In this document: piece after piece, positions 35,484-43,575 of the stretch
Position numbering within the stretch: position 1 is the first letter of the stretch
How the letters are laid out: every line of letters begins with the position of its first letter
DNA from: Crocinitomicaceae bacterium
Lineage (GTDB): Bacteria; Bacteroidota; Bacteroidia; Flavobacteriales_D; Crocinitomicaceae
Assembly (NCBI GenBank): GCA_021740745.1
Contig: JAIOZF010000006.1
Span: 1 to 64,000, forward strand
DNA: 64,000 nucleotides
Reading direction: 5' to 3'
Position numbers and translations under genes: made by a program
The notes under the pieces: model-generated
The model's database searches: none
What the model was told of the DNA's origin: nothing
The model's input: the letters and a program-made list of their open reading frames with translations, nothing else

Positions 35484-35851
35484 CTTTTAGATAATTTGTT
35501 TTGAGTGATTGTTCGTTGTTGTTTGCACTTGAAACGCGTGATTTCAGATACTCTTTTTTTTGCGTGTTTTGTTTGACAATTTTCTACGCGTTCGCGCCAC
35601 AATTTATAAGAGCTGAATTTCAATTCCTTTTTCATGAGCTTTTTCACATCCGCTTCTTTCAACCCAAATTGTACGTTGATTGCTTCAAAAGGCGTACGAT
35701 CTTCCCATGCCATTTCAATTATCCGATCTATTTCCTCTTGGTTTAATCCCTTCTCCTCATGATCATCAATTGGTCGAATATAGGCCATTGGAGATGGTAA
35801 ATCGCTATAATGACAATACGTTTCGTCTTGTTTATGTTCTCTCTCAATCAT
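35480..35851 (-). CDS. TIGR03643-family protein
   Basis: A 123-residue protein from the ATG at 35851. The conserved core LNQEEIDRIIEMAWEDRTPFEAINVQFGLKEADVKKLMKKELKFSSYKLWRERV occupies about residues 37-90 and has a helix-turn-helix look. The basic tail (KTHAKKR...) may contact nucleic acid. An internal ATG (MAYIRPI) would give a protein closer to the usual family length. Function unknown. Coupled to the SDR gene downstream. Confidence 0.8.
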   Translation of the reverse strand: MIEREHKQDETYCHYSDLPSPMAYIRPIDDHEEKGLNQEEIDRIIEMAWEDRTPFEAINVQFGLKEADVKKLMKKELKFSSYKLWRERVENCQTKHAKKRVSEITRFKCKQQRTITQNKLSKR

Positions 35852-36068
35852 ACTAAACAAACAACTATCTCATCGACTTTGTTCGAAAAGCGTATTAAAA
35901 TCCACACTGATTACAATCTAAAAAATAGAGATTGAATTTATTTTCTCGGGAATAAATTTGATAAATAGTCACTTGGGATGAACAAGCATTTCGAATAGTT
36001 GTTTAAATGATGTGATTGGACTAAATTAAACGATTGCTTTCCGCGTCAAATCAACTAAAATTATCATC

Positions 36069-36245
36069 ATGTTTGGATTATTTAAAAGAAAAAGTGAATT
36101 GGAAGTTTTGCAGCAGAAATACGAAAAATTGTTAGCAGAAGCTTACAAACTGTCTTCCATTAATCGTTCTGAAAGTGATAAAAAAGTCGGAGAAGCAGAT
36201 GTCATTCTCAAGCAAATAGAATTACTACAAGTAAACGAAAAATAA
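36069..36245 (+). CDS. Lacal_2735-family microprotein (58 residues)
   Basis: Hand-translated. It begins MFGLFKRKSELEVLQQ, continues with the KYEKLLAEAY-L-SSINRSESDKK motif, and ends in a helical Q-I-E-L-L-Q segment. This pattern (MFGLFKKK start, SxxNRSxSDKK centre) is that of the Lacal_2735 family of short Flavobacteria proteins. It is charged and mostly helical, probably a coiled coil. A possible -7 box TAAATTTG lies at 35953-35960. Function unknown. Confidence 0.82.
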   Translation: MFGLFKRKSELEVLQQKYEKLLAEAYKLSSINRSESDKKVGEADVILKQIELLQVNEK

Positions 36246-36423
36246 GATTTACTTTATAGTTGATTGACTTCCCGCTTATTTTAGCGAATTTCAAATTTCA
36301 CACTCCTTTTTAGTGGGACTTAGTTCCTCATATTACTTTGAATTGATCTCAATCTAAGCAAGGTGATTTTCAGTTATAAAATTATTTTTTCAGTCTGAAT
36401 TTCCTTTAAATAAATATCTGATA

Positions 36424-36442
36424 AACGTAAATAGCTTACGTT
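36424..36442. promoter_or_regulatory. Dyad A upstream of dinB (AACGTAA-N5-TTACGTT)
   Basis: Perfect 7-bp arms with a five-base spacer. The same arm-spacer geometry recurs in dyads B and C, though the arm sequence differs. Its centre (36433) is 47 bp from that of dyad B, about twice the B-C distance. Confidence 0.45.
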
Positions 36443-36472
36443 CAACTTCCTTTCTTTTGTCGAAAAATTTTT

Positions 36473-36487
36473 GATTACTTTTTAATC
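36473..36487. promoter_or_regulatory. Dyad B upstream of dinB (GATTA-CTTTT-TAATC)
   Basis: Perfect 5-bp arms around CTTTT. It is part of a 17-bp direct repeat (TTGATTACTTTTTAATC at 36471-36487 and 36494-36510). Confidence 0.6.
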
Positions 36488-36493
36488 TTATTG

Positions 36494-36512
36494 TTGATTA
36501 CTTTTTAATCAA
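36494..36512. promoter_or_regulatory. Dyad C upstream of dinB (TTGATTA-CTTTT-TAATCAA)
   Basis: Perfect 7-bp arms around CTTTT; second copy of the 17-bp direct repeat, 23 bp after the first. It ends 17 bases before the -7 element, so it covers the -33 region, as expected of a repressor site. Confidence 0.6.
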
Positions 36513-36529
36513 ATAAGCAAAAAGTAAGT

Positions 36530-36537
36530 TAACTTTG
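36530..36537 (+). promoter_or_regulatory. -7 element for dinB
   Basis: TAACTTTG fits TAnnTTTG and overlaps a 10-bp palindrome AAGTTAACTT (36526-36535). The leader to the ATG at 36625 is about 85 bases. Confidence 0.5.
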
Positions 36538-36624
36538 TAGGAGAATAAAGATAATTAGACACTATCAATCTTCCGCAAAAATTTTACGATATGCAGCCTT
36601 ACATGAACTTAAAAAACATTCAAT

Positions 36625-37842
36625 ATGGCTGGTTTGCGCTCAATAGTACACATGGACCTCGACACATTTTTTGTGTCGTGCGAACGCTTGCTGGATAGTC
36701 GTCTGGTAGGCAAACCGATTCTCATCGGCGGGACGAGTGACCGTGGTGTAGTGGCTTCTTGCAGTTATGAGGCTAGAAAATTCGGAATTCACTCAGCAAT
36801 GCCGATGAAAATGGCAAAGGAACGTTGTCCAGAAGCCATTATCATCAAAGGGAACACGAGTACTTATACCAATTACTCGAAAATGGTGACCGACATTATT
36901 CGCGAAGCCGCACCTATTTATGAGAAGGCTTCAGTAGATGAATTCTACATGGACTTTTCGGGTATGGATAAGTTTTTCGGAACAATGAAATATGCTTCCG
37001 AATTGCGCCAAAAGATTATTCGCGAAACGGGCTTACCAATTTCCTTTGGCTTGTCGCAAAATAAAACCGTTTCAAAGATTGCAACTGGGGAAGCGAAGCC
37101 AAACAACCAATTGTTGATTGATTATGGTGCAGAAAAACATTTTCTGGGTCCTCTATCCGTACGAAAAATTCCAATGGTGGGATTAAAAACCTATCAAACA
37201 CTTTGCAGTCTGGGCATTCGAAAAATTGAAACAATCCAAGAAATGCCTTACGAAATGATGGAAAGCGCCTTGGGTCAAAATGGAATTGGAATTTGGAAAA
37301 AAGCACAGGGAATTGACAATTCGGCTGTTGAACAATACAACGAACGAAAATCCATTTCAACGGAGCGCACCTTTGATTATGATACGATTGACGTTCTTAA
37401 ATTAAAAGGAATCATGGCTGCTATGGCAGAAAATTTAGCCTTTCAACTTCGTCGTGGCGATAAACTAACCGCTTGTGTCACCGTGAAAATTCGTTATTCT
37501 GATTTTCAAACGCAAACCTTACAAAAACAAATTCCTTACACTGCAGCGGATCATGAGTTAATGCCGATTGTTGCTGAATTGTTTGAGCGTATCTACAATC
37601 GTCGGATGCTTGTTCGTTTGATTGGCGTTCGCTACAGCTCCCTCGTTTCTGGTAATCATCAACTCAATCTTTTTGATGATGGAACACGCTTCACAGAGCT
37701 TTATGGCGCCATGGATAAAATCCGTCAGCGTTTTGGTGACCGCGCCGTAATGCGTGCCATTGGCTTAGATGCTCGAACAATCGGGAGATACAATCCATTT
37801 AGTGGCGAACCACCTCCGTTATTGGCGAATCGGAGAGTTTAA
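36625..37842 (+). CDS. dinB: DNA polymerase IV (Y-family)
   Basis: Error-prone translesion polymerase. The 405 residues have the Y-family palm motifs: D11 in HMDLDTFFVSCE and D105-E106 in KASVDEFYMD. SYEARKFGIHSAMPMKMAKERCP marks the finger region and GLSQNKTVSKIATGEAKP the thumb link. The little-finger domain covers about 240-345. A short motif near the C-terminus, QLNLFDDG, resembles a beta-clamp binding peptide. It is followed, after a four-helix-bundle gene, by a second DnaE, which suggests a joint mutagenic repair system. Confidence 0.95.
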   Translation: MAGLRSIVHMDLDTFFVSCERLLDSRLVGKPILIGGTSDRGVVASCSYEARKFGIHSAMPMKMAKERCPEAIIIKGNTSTYTNYSKMVTDIIREAAPIYEKASVDEFYMDFSGMDKFFGTMKYASELRQKIIRETGLPISFGLSQNKTVSKIATGEAKPNNQLLIDYGAEKHFLGPLSVRKIPMVGLKTYQTLCSLGIRKIETIQEMPYEMMESALGQNGIGIWKKAQGIDNSAVEQYNERKSISTERTFDYDTIDVLKLKGIMAAMAENLAFQLRRGDKLTACVTVKIRYSDFQTQTLQKQIPYTAADHELMPIVAELFERIYNRRMLVRLIGVRYSSLVSGNHQLNLFDDGTRFTELYGAMDKIRQRFGDRAVMRAIGLDARTIGRYNPFSGEPPPLLANRRV

Positions 37843-37876
37843 TATCAAGATTCAAGACCGCTCTGCTGGGAGAATC

Positions 37877-37890
37877 GAGAACCGAGATTT
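37877..37890. repeat. Left inverted repeat flanking the four-helix-bundle gene
   Basis: GAGAACCGAGATTT pairs with the inverted copy at 38376-38389 at 13 of 14 positions. It is part of a short degenerate 7-bp tandem array (AGAATCG, AGAACCG, AGATTTG) just after dinB. Confidence 0.5.
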
Positions 37891-37943
37891 GATTTTAGGA
37901 AATGTCTCGAAATTATAGTAGAAATTAATTAAACAATGAATAT

Positions 37944-38297
37944 ATGCATAACCATAAAAATTTAAAAATTTGGCAACGATCAATGGATTTAGTAGAGCTA
38001 ATTTATCGAGAAACTGTAGATTTTCCAGTTGATGAAAAATACGGACTCACAAGTCAATTAAGACGAGCAGCCTGCAGTATTCCTTCAAATATAGCGGAAG
38101 GAACGAGCCGATCAAGTCAAAAAGAATTTCAACACTTTCTTTCAATTTCACTCGGTTCTACTTTTGAAGTTAGTACACAGATAGAGTTAGCAAAGCGATT
38201 ACTTTTAATCGATATTAAGAAAGCTGACGAAATTCTCCTTGAATTAGACCAGTTAGAAAAAATGATTATTGGTTTCATGAAATCACTCCACCTATGA
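37944..38297 (+). CDS. Four-helix-bundle protein (S23/IVP-like)
   Basis: A 117-residue helical protein. Signature parts are LKIWQRSMDLVELIY at the start, YGLTSQLRRAACSIPSNIAEGTSRSSQKEFQHFLSISLGS in the middle, and a C-terminal helix with LDQLEKMIIGFMKSL. The family was first seen in 23S rRNA intervening sequences and occurs scattered in many genomes; the avd protein of diversity-generating retroelements shares the fold. No reverse transcriptase or variable repeat is present here. It splits the dinB-dnaE pair and is bracketed by inverted repeats, so it looks inserted. Confidence 0.9.
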   Translation: MHNHKNLKIWQRSMDLVELIYRETVDFPVDEKYGLTSQLRRAACSIPSNIAEGTSRSSQKEFQHFLSISLGSTFEVSTQIELAKRLLLIDIKKADEILLELDQLEKMIIGFMKSLHL

Positions 38298-38375
38298 ATT
38301 TCTATAATCAAAAGAGCTGAGTGAGGTATGTTGTGAGCCTTTAGAAATGTGAGATTAATTCAAGTTACCACAAAT

Positions 38376-38389
38376 AAGTCTCGGTTCTC
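38376..38389. repeat. Right inverted repeat flanking the four-helix-bundle gene
   Basis: AAGTCTCGGTTCTC is the inverted copy of 37877-37890 with one mismatch. It lies 79 bp after the stop of the four-helix-bundle gene and 39 bp before dnaE. Confidence 0.5.
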
Positions 38390-38427
38390 ACAACGAAGTG
38401 GTCTAATTTCTATGTTCTTTTTCACAA

Positions 38428-41379
38428 GTGTTTCTCAAAAGTCACTATAGCATAAAATACGGAATTTTATCTCCGGAAGAACTCATTCAATGGGCGAAAG
38501 GGGCAAATTATACGCAAGTCGTTTTGTGCGACATCAATTCTACAACTTCATCGCTTAGTTACGTTTGCGAGGCTCAAAAACTCGGTATGCCCGCAGTAGT
38601 CGGAATCGACATCCGAAATGGAATGGATTGCTGCTATCTTCTCATCGCGAAAAATAATCGCGGATTGCATGAGGCAAATGAATTTCTTTCTACTTATTTA
38701 CATCAACAAAAGCCTTTTCCAATACAAGCGCCTCACTTAGGCAATTGCTATGTTATTTACACGCAAGAAAAGCAACCAAAAAAACTTGCTACCAATGAAT
38801 TTATTGCTGTAACAGCCGCTGAGTTGAATCGTTTGAAAATTCAAAAAAGTAAAATCCCCCTCGGAAAGATGCTTGCTTTCACCTCTATGATTTTCCGCGA
38901 TAAACGCGATTTCAATACGCATCGCTTACTCCGAGCAATTGATCAGAATGTTTTACTTTCCAAACTGCCGAAAGAACAGGAAGCAAAGGAAAATGAAAAA
39001 CTTCTTCCATACGAAGAGCTAAAACAGTCCTTTTCTGATTTTCCTGATTTACTTCAAAACACAGAAAAACTTCTCAAAACTTGTTCTGTTCATTTCGAAT
39101 TTGGAGACGATGCCAAACCTCAAAATGTTGCCACTTACACAGGAAGTAAAGAGGAAGATCTTGAACTATTAAAACAACTCTGTGCAGACGGTTTAGATTA
39201 TCGTTACCCCGTTATTAATGATGAAATAATCGCTCGAATTGAAAAAGAAATTGAAATAATTGCCAAAAAAGATTACCTCTCCTACTTTCTGATTACACAT
39301 GATTTCACTTCCTATGCGCGATCAAAAGGTTATTTCTATGTCGGACGAGGAAGTGGCGCAAATAGTATCGTTGCCTATTTATTGCGGATCACCGATGTTG
39401 ACCCTTTGGAACTTGATTTATACTTTGAGCGCTTCATTAATTTATACCGTAAAAATCCACCCGATTTTGATATTGATTTTTCATGGAAAGATAGAGACGA
39501 TGTCACTCGCTATATATTTCAACGCTATCCAAATGCCGCTTTGCTTTGTACCTATAACACCTTTCAATACAGAGCGACTGTTCGTGAACTTGGGAAGGTA
39601 TTTGGTCTGCCAAAATCAGACATTGACATTCTTAGTCGCGGGAAATTTGACTACAGTAAACTCGATCAACTATCACAACTCGTTTTGAAATATAGTACTT
39701 ACATCAAAGGACTTCCCTCCCATTTAAGTGTTCATGCAGGAGGAATTGTAATCAGTGAAAAGCCCATTTCTTGGTATTCAGCCACTTTTCTACCTCCAAA
39801 AGGCTATGCAACAACTCAATTCTCGATGTTGGAAGCGGAAGATGTTGGTCTGTTTAAATTCGATGTATTGAGTCAACGTGGTTTAGGCAAAATTCACGAT
39901 GCCTTAGAAATTATTGAATACAATCAACCCGATAATCTAGCGCACGATATTCACGACATCGCTTATTTCAAACACGATGAAAAAATCAAAACCTTGCTAA
40001 GATCTGCACGAGCAATGGGATGTTTTTATGTTGAATCGCCTGCAATGCGCATGTTGATGGTGAAATTACAAGTGGATACTTACTTGGGACTTGTTGCAGC
40101 TAGTTCTATTATTCGACCAGGAGTGGCGCAATCTGGAATGATGAGAGAATACATTCTAAGGCACCGCTATCCTGAAAAAAGAAAAGAAGCGCATCCTATC
40201 TTGCAAGAGATTATGCCTGACACATATGGTGTAATGGTCTACCAAGAAGATGTCATTAAAGTTGCGCATCATTTTGCCGATTTATCGCTTGCTGAGGCAG
40301 ATGTTCTAAGACGTGGAATGTCGGGCAAGTTTCGTTCGCGTAGTGAGTTTGATAAGGTAAGAGAAACATTCTTTGGTAATTGTCGAAAAAAAGGCTTTGC
40401 TGATAATCTCATCACCGATATTTGGCGGCAAATTGAAAGTTTTGCTGGATACGCCTTTTCCAAAGGACATTCGGCTTCTTATGCAGTGGAAAGCTACCAA
40501 AGTCTTTACTTGAAAGCCTATTATCCACTTGAATACATGACAGCTACCATCAATAATTTTGGTGGATATTACCGTACCGAAATCTATGTTCACGAAGCCA
40601 GAACATGGGGAGCAACGATTGTGGCACCTTCAATCAATCACGGTTCATATGAATGTGTATTGGATGGAACGACGTTGATTTTAGGATTTATTCTTGTCAA
40701 CGGAATCGAAGGTAAACTCATCATTTCAGTTCTTGAAGAACGGATGAAATATGGAATATTCAAGAACTTCGAAGATTTAATGAAACGTGCTTCTATTCCG
40801 TTGGAACAACTTGTATTAATTATTCGCATTGGTGCCTTGCGCGATTTCCCGGAGAGTCGCAAAGAATTATTGTGGAAGGCTCATTTACACCACAATCGTT
40901 CGAAAAACAAACTACCTGTACCTCAACTATTTGAACAGGAACAAAAAACATTTCACCTACCCCAACTTACAGAACAAACGCTCGAATTAGCCTTTGAACA
41001 AATGGAACTATTAGGATTTCCCTTGTGTAATCCTTTCGATTTATTGAAAAATGAAATTCCTGTACACACAATGGGCAATGAACTTCATCAATTTCTTGGT
41101 CTGCGCATCCACACATATGGTTATTTGGTCGCACTTAAACAATCGAAAACAAGCAAGGGAGATATGATGTTTTTTGGGACCTTTATTGATCGAAATGGAG
41201 ATATCATTGACACCGTTCATTTTCCAGAAGTAGCGCGTAGGTTTCCATTCTACGGAAAAGGAATTTATCAATTAATTGGTATTATTTCAGAAGAATTTGG
41301 CTATTATACCATTGAAATTGGGGAAATGGTGAAACAAGCTTTTATGGAAGATATTCGCTTTAGCGAGGAAGAAATATAA
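38428..41379 (+). CDS. dnaE2: DNA polymerase III alpha subunit, probably the error-prone second copy
   Basis: A 983-residue C-family polymerase. The N-terminal PHP domain (about 1-210) begins MFLKSHYSIKYGILSPEELIQWA, without the usual full set of metal-binding His/Asp. The palm carries GRGSGANSIVAYLL and the catalytic aspartates D346, D348, D350 in PPDFDIDFSW. A helix-hairpin-helix region follows at about 770-800 and an OB-like fold near 890-970. At under 1000 residues it is shorter than a replicative DnaE and lies downstream of dinB, which fits the DnaE2/mutasome type. The start is GTG; an ATG at 38412 is out of frame and ends after 12 codons. Confidence 0.9.
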   Translation: MFLKSHYSIKYGILSPEELIQWAKGANYTQVVLCDINSTTSSLSYVCEAQKLGMPAVVGIDIRNGMDCCYLLIAKNNRGLHEANEFLSTYLHQQKPFPIQAPHLGNCYVIYTQEKQPKKLATNEFIAVTAAELNRLKIQKSKIPLGKMLAFTSMIFRDKRDFNTHRLLRAIDQNVLLSKLPKEQEAKENEKLLPYEELKQSFSDFPDLLQNTEKLLKTCSVHFEFGDDAKPQNVATYTGSKEEDLELLKQLCADGLDYRYPVINDEIIARIEKEIEIIAKKDYLSYFLITHDFTSYARSKGYFYVGRGSGANSIVAYLLRITDVDPLELDLYFERFINLYRKNPPDFDIDFSWKDRDDVTRYIFQRYPNAALLCTYNTFQYRATVRELGKVFGLPKSDIDILSRGKFDYSKLDQLSQLVLKYSTYIKGLPSHLSVHAGGIVISEKPISWYSATFLPPKGYATTQFSMLEAEDVGLFKFDVLSQRGLGKIHDALEIIEYNQPDNLAHDIHDIAYFKHDEKIKTLLRSARAMGCFYVESPAMRMLMVKLQVDTYLGLVAASSIIRPGVAQSGMMREYILRHRYPEKRKEAHPILQEIMPDTYGVMVYQEDVIKVAHHFADLSLAEADVLRRGMSGKFRSRSEFDKVRETFFGNCRKKGFADNLITDIWRQIESFAGYAFSKGHSASYAVESYQSLYLKAYYPLEYMTATINNFGGYYRTEIYVHEARTWGATIVAPSINHGSYECVLDGTTLILGFILVNGIEGKLIISVLEERMKYGIFKNFEDLMKRASIPLEQLVLIIRIGALRDFPESRKELLWKAHLHHNRSKNKLPVPQLFEQEQKTFHLPQLTEQTLELAFEQMELLGFPLCNPFDLLKNEIPVHTMGNELHQFLGLRIHTYGYLVALKQSKTSKGDMMFFGTFIDRNGDIIDTVHFPEVARRFPFYGKGIYQLIGIISEEFGYYTIEIGEMVKQAFMEDIRFSEEEI

Positions 41380-41412
41380 GCGTACAACCTGAAAATGAAT
41401 CCTTATTTGTGA

Positions 41413-43548
41413 CTACATTTTGACTTCAATAAATAACATACAAACGTCATCTACTTGTTCGTTGACTCCCTTCCATTGGTCAAATTGACGATTCATAAAT
41501 TCTGCTTGATTTGAAACAGGAAGTTCTCCTGAACGAAGTATAAATTCTAGCATTGCACCTTTCTTTAATTTCTTCGCTTTCTCACCGCCAATTTGATCCG
41601 CATAACCATCCGAGAACAATACAATTCGATCTCCCTTCAATAGTTTAATCGAAATTTGAGCGAATGCTTGATTAGAATGTGATTTACCAATAGGTCTGCG
41701 CGTTCCACTTAAACACAGAAGAGTAAACATATCTGTTCTACCTTTTTGCTGAATATTGGTATCAAACACATTTTCATCCATAAAAGAATTCTGACGAAGA
41801 ATGTATGCACTATGATTCGCACCCGTAAAATACAACATATTGTTTTCATGGTCAAAATGACAAAAACTAATGTCCATTCCATCATTCAATGTTTCACTTC
41901 CGCGATATAAACTTTCAACAACATGAGCATTTAACGACTCAACCATTTCACCGGTAGTCACGTGCTTCTCTTCACGAATAACTTTCTCCAAGGAATTCAT
42001 ACCGACCAAAGAAACCATTGCGCCAGGCACGCCATGACCTGTACAATCGGCAACACCAAAAATCGATTTATTATAGAGTTGATAGGAAAAGTAAAAATCA
42101 CCACTTACAATATCTTTCGGTGCAAAGAACAACTCAAATTGAAGTGAATCAGAAGAATGTTGGGTAATGTTTGGCAAGGTAGCACGCTGGATGTACGTCG
42201 CATAATTAATACTATCAATAATCTCCTTGTTCTTTTCAGAAAGTTCACCCAAAGCACTTTGCAAAGCGACGTTCGATTTTTCAATTAATTCATTTTTCGA
42301 ATTCAACAAATCATTTGCTTTACGACGTGATTTATTCGCACGCCAAAGTAAACCAATACCAACCAATAAAATGAGTCCAGCAAAAATGGCAAGGGTCAAC
42401 AAATTTCGGTTCTTCTGCGCTTTCATCTCCAAAGAACCATTTTTCACTTCTTCTAACTCCTTCTCAGTTGTCAATTGAAGGATTTCAGCCTCCTTCTTTT
42501 CTGACTCATATATGGCTTCCAATTCTTTCAGTTGAGCAGCTTGCTCTGCAATCTGAAGAGTATCTTCTAACCTACTGTGCAAACGCAAATAAGCATAGGC
42601 ATTTTTATAATCAGAAATAGCAGCATAGGCATCACTCAAGCCAAGGTAACCATTCATCAAAGAGAGTGAATCTCCTAATTCTAATTTTAATTTGTTAGAC
42701 AGTATAAAAAAGTCAATTGCCTTTTCATGTTCCTTTAAATCACTATACGCATTCCCGATATTGTGATAATTAAATGATTCCCAGAGTACATTTCCACTCT
42801 TTTTATTCATTTCAAGTGCTTTAAAGAAATACTCCAGAGCTTTTCTGTGTTTATTTCTTCTGCGTTCAACATTACCAAGATTATTGTAGTTCCCTGCTAT
42901 CAAGCGATTGTTACCTAACTTTTGAGCTAAAACCAAACTCTTTTTATAATACATCTCTGCATCATCCAAGTTCCCTTGATCTTTCATCGCATTACCCAAA
43001 CTAATCGAAGCATTCGCCATACCAAGCGTGTCCTCAATTGAAGTATAAATAGACAAAGACTCTCTTAGGTATTTCTCAGCGGTGTTGTTTTGATCTAACT
43101 TCAAATAAGCAGTCCCAATCGATCGCTTAAAGGATGCCATGTACTCCTGATTGTTGTATTTCTTCGCAATTTTTAGTCCCGAATGATATAGATTAATCGC
43201 TTTTTCAAATTGATTTAAATCAATCTCTATATCTCCAAGTCGAGAAAAAATAAAAGCAGAATAATCGTCCTTCAATTCATTCGCTTTGGACTTTAATTCA
43301 GCAGCCAAAGTATCTGCTTTACCATAAATTCCAAGTGAATCGTAAATATAAAACTTCCAAAATTTCAGTTTCGTCTGCGCATTTGGAGTTTTCTTTAGCT
43401 GAGCAGAGTATAAGATTTCTACCTTTTTTTCAAGGTCAGGCGATTCTAGATTCTTGATTTTATTCGTCAAGTCATTGTATCCAACTTGCGCCGAAATACT
43501 TGACGTTAAAACAATAAAAATCAGCAATATGATACTTCTTGTACTCAT
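41413..43548 (-). CDS. TPR-containing SpoIIE-type protein phosphatase
   Basis: A 711-residue signalling protein. A signal peptide (about 1-20, ending SISAQ) is followed by at least six TPR units (about 70-330). A helical linker, a membrane helix (about 385-403, NLLTLAIFAGLILLVGIGLLW) and a coiled coil follow. The C-terminal PP2C/SpoIIE phosphatase domain (about 460-711) has GDFYFSYQ, VADCTGHGVPGAMVSLVG and, at the end, DDVCMLFIEV as metal-binding motifs. It probably senses something in the periplasm and dephosphorylates a cytosolic protein. I took the ATG at 43548, which sits six bases after the -7 element; the longer TTG frame begins within that element. Confidence 0.9.
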   Translation of the reverse strand: MSTRSIILLIFIVLTSSISAQVGYNDLTNKIKNLESPDLEKKVEILYSAQLKKTPNAQTKLKFWKFYIYDSLGIYGKADTLAAELKSKANELKDDYSAFIFSRLGDIEIDLNQFEKAINLYHSGLKIAKKYNNQEYMASFKRSIGTAYLKLDQNNTAEKYLRESLSIYTSIEDTLGMANASISLGNAMKDQGNLDDAEMYYKKSLVLAQKLGNNRLIAGNYNNLGNVERRRNKHRKALEYFFKALEMNKKSGNVLWESFNYHNIGNAYSDLKEHEKAIDFFILSNKLKLELGDSLSLMNGYLGLSDAYAAISDYKNAYAYLRLHSRLEDTLQIAEQAAQLKELEAIYESEKKEAEILQLTTEKELEEVKNGSLEMKAQKNRNLLTLAIFAGLILLVGIGLLWRANKSRRKANDLLNSKNELIEKSNVALQSALGELSEKNKEIIDSINYATYIQRATLPNITQHSSDSLQFELFFAPKDIVSGDFYFSYQLYNKSIFGVADCTGHGVPGAMVSLVGMNSLEKVIREEKHVTTGEMVESLNAHVVESLYRGSETLNDGMDISFCHFDHENNMLYFTGANHSAYILRQNSFMDENVFDTNIQQKGRTDMFTLLCLSGTRRPIGKSHSNQAFAQISIKLLKGDRIVLFSDGYADQIGGEKAKKLKKGAMLEFILRSGELPVSNQAEFMNRQFDQWKGVNEQVDDVCMLFIEVKM

Positions 43549-43554
43549 GCACAG

Positions 43555-43562
43555 CAAAGGTA
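43555..43562 (-). promoter_or_regulatory. -7 element of the SpoIIE phosphatase gene, probably leaderless
   Basis: TACCTTTG on the minus strand, six bases before the ATG at 43548. Confidence 0.5.
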
Positions 43563-43575
43563 CGATTTTGTTTTA

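Larger units (their letters stand above)
36246..36624. other. 379-bp non-coding control region before dinB
   Basis: No open frame of note. The first 175 bp show nothing I can assign. The last 200 bp hold three dyads and a -7 element (listed separately). It is by far the longest promoter region in the window, which suggests tight control of dinB. Confidence 0.6.

Noticed and set aside
37944-38297. Diversity-generating retroelement accessory gene (avd)
   Set aside because: The fold is shared, but no reverse transcriptase, template repeat or variable repeat is in the window.
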